Positions 3,861 to 6,823 of a stretch of 6,823 bases of DNA are shown in pieces. Position 1 is the stretch's first letter. Every line of letters starts with the position of its first letter. Below the pieces are notes generated by a model. It searched no databases and had not been told where the DNA came from. It was given only the letters and a program-made list of their open reading frames with translations. The stretch comes from Christensenella sp. UBA3770 (lineage in GTDB: Bacteria; Bacillota; Clostridia; Christensenellales; CAG-1252): NCBI GenBank assembly GCA_002371075.1, contig DFFS01000075.1:16774-23596 (forward strand), in the 5' to 3' direction. A program made the translations under genes and the position numbers.

Positions 3861-4555
3861 CGCGAGGCTCCTTTTCGCTTTGTCGTCAGCGCGTCGTCGA
3901 TCAGCCTTTCCAATTCGGCGAGAAAAGGGGGAAAGCCCTCGCCCGTCTTTGCCGAGAGGGGGAAGATCTTCATGCGGGGGTTCAGTTTGTGCACGCGCTC
4001 TTCGCATGCGGGTATGTCAAAATCAAAGATGGGAGCAGTGTCTGTCTTATTGATGAGCATCAGATCGGATACCGTAAACATCAAGGGATATTTGAGGGGT
4101 TTGTCATCCCCTTCGGGCAGGCTGAGGATCATCAGTTTCAGGTCTGCGCCGACGTCAAATTCCGCAGGACAAACGAGGTTTCCCACGTTTTCAATGACGA
4201 CGACGTCGGGGAAGTGCGGTTTAAAATGCTCCAGCCCGTGTAGCGTCATTTTCGCGTCCACGTGACAGGAGGTGCCCGTGCGGAGCTGCAGTGCTTTTGC
4301 GCCGTGTTCCGTGACGGTGTGGCTGTCCACGTCGGCGTCCATATCGGCTTCCATTACGCCGATGCGGTACTTGGGAGCAAGAGCGTCTATGATGCGACAA
4401 AGGACGCCGGTCTTGCCTGCGCCGGGGGATGCCATTAAGTTGATAAGGAAAATGCCGTGCTCGCCGGTAAAATCGCGTACTTGGGCGGCGAAGCGGTCGT
4501 TTTCCGCTTCCACGCCTGCACGCACTTCGATCACGTCAAAGGAGGGATCATTCAT
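3857..4555 (-). CDS. hypB: HypB, nickel-delivery GTPase (first, upstream copy)
   Basis: The product is 232 residues (MNDPSFDVIEV...). Motifs are: P-loop ASPGAGKT (42-49), EAD (69-71), Cys97-His98 and Cys129 (CPAEFD) for metal at the dimer interface, ENVGN (122-126), canonical G4 NKTD (169-172), and SAKTGEG (201-207). All match the SIMIBI-class HypB fold. Like its neighbour it lacks an N-terminal nickel-storage segment. The C-terminal 22 residues (LERLIDDALTTKRKGASR) differ fully from the other copy. The start overlaps the oxidoreductase stop by eight bases (ATGAATGA) and has no good ribosome site, so it probably depends on translational coupling. It keeps the more canonical GTP-binding motifs of the two copies and is the likelier standard HypB. 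Confidence 0.92.
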   Translation of the reverse strand: MNDPSFDVIEVRAGVEAENDRFAAQVRDFTGEHGIFLINLMASPGAGKTGVLCRIIDALAPKYRIGVMEADMDADVDSHTVTEHGAKALQLRTGTSCHVDAKMTLHGLEHFKPHFPDVVVIENVGNLVCPAEFDVGADLKLMILSLPEGDDKPLKYPLMFTVSDLMLINKTDTAPIFDFDIPACEERVHKLNPRMKIFPLSAKTGEGFPPFLAELERLIDDALTTKRKGASR

Positions 4556-6823
4556 CTTTCGGCTTGGTGAAGAGGATCTTCGCCGTACGCTTGAGCATAT
4601 AGGGAAGCAGGGCTTTGACCTTATCCTCGGAGCGGTACATTTTGCTTGCCTCCGGCACGTCTCTCGTCAAATGGATGGCGTCAAATTCGCACTTGGTCGT
4701 GCAAAGTCCGCATCCGACGCATCGATTGGTGTCGACGGTCGTGGCGCCGCAACCGAGGCATCTCGCCGCTTCTTTCTTAACTTGCTCTTCGGTGAAAGTG
4801 AGTCTCAGATCCTCAAAGGTGGCGCTTGCCTTGCCCGCCTTTTTGCCGGGGATCTGACGGGGCGCGTTATCAAAGCTCTCCATCGCGGTGGGATCTTCGA
4901 TATCGCCTTTATCCAGTTCGATAAACTTGCGCAGATCACGCGCGAGGGTCAGGCTGTTTCCGGGATGCACGAAGCGGTTGATGGAGACCGCGCCCTCTCT
5001 GCCGCCGGCGATCGCGTCGATCGCGAAGCGCGCACCGGTGAATACGTCACCGCCGACGAAGATGTCGGGTTCTGCGGTTTGGAGTGTAACGGGATCGGCA
5101 ACCACGGTGCCGTTGCGTCTGATCTCAACTTTCGTATCTTTCAAGAGATCGCCCCAAACGACGCTCTGTCCGATGGAGAGGAGGAGGTTGTCGCAGGGGA
5201 GGGTGATCGTGTCGTTCTCATCGTAAACGGGGGAGAACTTATGATCCTCGTCAAAGACTCTCGTGCAGCGTTTGAAGACGACGGCGGTAACGTGTCCGTT
5301 TTCGGAAATGACCTCTTTGGGACCCCAGCCGTTGTTGATTTTCACGCCGTCTTCGAGTGCTTCTTTGATCTCGTCTTTCGCCGCGGGCATCTCGGCAAGC
5401 TGCTCCAAACAGAGCATCGTCACTTCGTCGGAACCTGCGCGGAGTGCGCTGCCTGCGACGTCGATCGCCACGTTTCCGCCGCCGATGACGATGGTTTTGC
5501 CCTTCAAGCGGAGGGAATGATCGCTGTTGATGCGTCTCAGGAAGCTGACGCCGGTTTCCACCCCCGCAGCGTCCTCACCGGGCACGCCCGCCAAGCGGCC
5601 GCCTTGCATACCGATGGCGATAAAGAACGCCTTATAGCCCTGTTTACGCAGGTCGGCGATCGTAACGTCTTTTCCCACGTCCACGCCCAAGCGGAATTCC
5701 ACACCCATCTCTTTGATGACGTCGATCTCGGCGTCAAGCACGTTCTTTTCCAAGCGATAAGAGGGGATGCCGTGTTCCAGCATACCGCCCGCGCGGCTTT
5801 CCTTCTCGAAAACCGTCACGGGATACCCGTCGCGGCGCAGGAAATAGGCGGCGGAGAGACCGGCAGGTCCGCTGCCGATCACGGCGATCTTATATTCGTC
5901 CCCCCACATACCTCCGTCGTGCTTTTCGCAGAGGGGTACGTAACGATCCTTCTTGTTCAGATCGCGAGATGCGATGAACTTTTTGATCTCGTCGATGGCG
6001 ATCGGCGCGTCCACGGTGCCCCTCGTACAGGCGTCCTCGCAGCGGCGGTTACATACCGCGCCGCAGATCATCGGAAGGGGGTTGTCCTGCTTGATGAGCT
6101 TAAGCGCTTCGTCATAGCGTCCTTCCGCTGCCATCTTGACGTAGCCTTGTACGGAGAGGTGCACGGGGCAAGCCGTCTTACAGGGAGCGGTGCCGCTGTC
6201 ATAACAATTGATCTTGGCGTCGTCACGGTAATTGTAATTCCACTTTTTTGCATTCCATCTGCGTGCGTCGGGAAGCTGCGTTTTGGGGTATTTTACCACG
6301 CTGCCGTCCTTCTTGCAGAGCTTCTGTCCAAGCTTTGCCGCGCCGACGGGGCAGACCTCTACGCATTTGCCGCAAGCAACGCATTTATCCTTTTCGACAT
6401 GCGCGCGGTAGGCGGAAGCGGACAGGTTGGGGGTGTTGAAAAGCTGCGAGGTGCGCAAGGCGTTGCAGACGCCGGGCGCGCAGTTGCAGATGGCGACGAT
6501 CTTGTCTTCGCCGTCGATATTGGTGATCTGGTGCACGTAGCCGTGGCGTTCGGCGCGCTCAAGGATCTCGTAGACTTCTTCCTTCGTGACGTAGTGACCG
6601 ATGCCGCGATCATCCATATATTCCGCCATATCGCCCACGCCGATGCAGTAATTGCCGCAGATCTCGCCCGATCCTTCGCCGCGCATGGCTTGTTGTTTAC
6701 GGCAGGAGCATTCGGAGATGCCGAACTTGTCGTACATATCGATCCAACGGGAAAGGTGCTCGACCGAAACGCTGTGGCTTTCGGCGGAGATCGCCTTCTC
6801 GACGGGGATCACGTGCATGCCGA
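4548..6823 (-). CDS. Multi-cluster Fe-S, FAD-dependent NAD(P)H oxidoreductase, GltD-like (5' end outside window)
   Basis: At least 757 residues are visible. The Met at 6818 is probably internal, because the frame is open to the edge and the first visible residues, xVIPVEKAI, look like a mid-protein junction. Positions below count from that Met. Cys37, 39, 54, 58 and Cys111, 113, 118 form an N-terminal cysteine region (SECSCR...CGNYC, CNCAPGVC). A [4Fe-4S] ferredoxin motif is at 146-156 (CVACGKCVEVC). A glutamate-synthase-beta-type Fe-S domain is at 205-285 (Cys205, 213, 217, 252, 256, 260, 264). The FAD site is GSGPAG (315-320), the NAD(P)H site IGGGNVA (445-451), GGDVF is at 589-593, and a C-terminal cluster region has Cys687, 690, 700, 703, 706, 710. 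It resembles NAD(P)H-ferredoxin-type electron-transfer subunits; the partner is unknown. Coupling to hypBBA suggests it feeds or draws electrons from a nickel enzyme, but this is inference. Confidence 0.85.
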   Translation of the reverse strand, partial: GMHVIPVEKAISAESHSVSVEHLSRWIDMYDKFGISECSCRKQQAMRGEGSGEICGNYCIGVGDMAEYMDDRGIGHYVTKEEVYEILERAERHGYVHQITNIDGEDKIVAICNCAPGVCNALRTSQLFNTPNLSASAYRAHVEKDKCVACGKCVEVCPVGAAKLGQKLCKKDGSVVKYPKTQLPDARRWNAKKWNYNYRDDAKINCYDSGTAPCKTACPVHLSVQGYVKMAAEGRYDEALKLIKQDNPLPMICGAVCNRRCEDACTRGTVDAPIAIDEIKKFIASRDLNKKDRYVPLCEKHDGGMWGDEYKIAVIGSGPAGLSAAYFLRRDGYPVTVFEKESRAGGMLEHGIPSYRLEKNVLDAEIDVIKEMGVEFRLGVDVGKDVTIADLRKQGYKAFFIAIGMQGGRLAGVPGEDAAGVETGVSFLRRINSDHSLRLKGKTIVIGGGNVAIDVAGSALRAGSDEVTMLCLEQLAEMPAAKDEIKEALEDGVKINNGWGPKEVISENGHVTAVVFKRCTRVFDEDHKFSPVYDENDTITLPCDNLLLSIGQSVVWGDLLKDTKVEIRRNGTVVADPVTLQTAEPDIFVGGDVFTGARFAIDAIAGGREGAVSINRFVHPGNSLTLARDLRKFIELDKGDIEDPTAMESFDNAPRQIPGKKAGKASATFEDLRLTFTEEQVKKEAARCLGCGATTVDTNRCVGCGLCTTKCEFDAIHLTRDVPEASKMYRSEDKVKALLPYMLKRTAKILFTKPKDE

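Noticed and set aside
3861..4007. Extended N-terminus for the second hypB
   Set aside because: The extra 49 residues lie inside the first hypB; the ATG at 3860 has a strong ribosome site and an ATGA overlap, and gives the normal family length.
6816..6818. Met at 6818 as the true start of the oxidoreductase
   Set aside because: The frame is open to the window edge, no ribosome site can be seen, and the first visible residues resemble an internal segment, so the gene is treated as partial.

Overview
The window looks like chromosomal DNA of an anaerobic Firmicute, probably an uncultured gut-type clostridium. The evidence is a rubrerythrin tail, strong AGGAGG-type ribosome binding sites, a ferredoxin-rich flavin oxidoreductase, nickel-maturation genes and several clostridial-style membrane proteins. 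This is inferred from gene content; no taxonomic marker gene is present.

Layout. Bases 1-77 (+) are the last 24 codons of a rubrerythrin. Bases 60-434 hold no gene but are packed with inverted repeats: a perfect 12-bp hairpin over the rubrerythrin stop, a roughly 120-bp imperfect palindrome, a strong terminator with eight T's, two smaller inverted repeats, and copy A of a 98-bp dispersed repeat. Bases 498-1370 (-) encode a polytopic membrane protein of the YwaF/TMEM164-like (TIGR02206) family. It has a recognisable promoter and a near-perfect 18-bp palindrome abutting its -35 box. Copy B of the repeat lies behind that promoter, so the gene is bracketed by two same-orientation copies (86/98 identical, no gaps). 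Next comes a 68-codon gene (1680-1886, +) that resembles a free-standing integrase arm/AP2-like DNA-binding domain and has AGA/AGG-rich arginine codons. Bases 1951-2804 form a compact two-gene operon with promoter and terminator, encoding two small membrane proteins of unknown function; the first carries EHxxH and LHE motifs.

The right half (2846-6823, -) is one translationally coupled operon. It is read from the right edge as a large Fe-S/FAD/NAD(P)H oxidoreductase (5' end outside the window), then two tandem, divergent hypB GTPases, then hypA. All junctions are 4- or 8-nt start/stop overlaps. HypA and HypB together deliver nickel to [NiFe]-hydrogenase and sometimes other Ni enzymes. No hypC-F or hydrogenase subunit is visible, so the client enzyme is unknown.

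Most worth a second look: the doubled hypB attached to a multi-cluster oxidoreductase, the 98-bp palindrome-rich repeat, the roughly 120-bp palindrome after rubrerythrin, the unknown two-gene membrane operon, and the operator-like palindrome at the YwaF-like promoter. None of these proves a new system from sequence alone.
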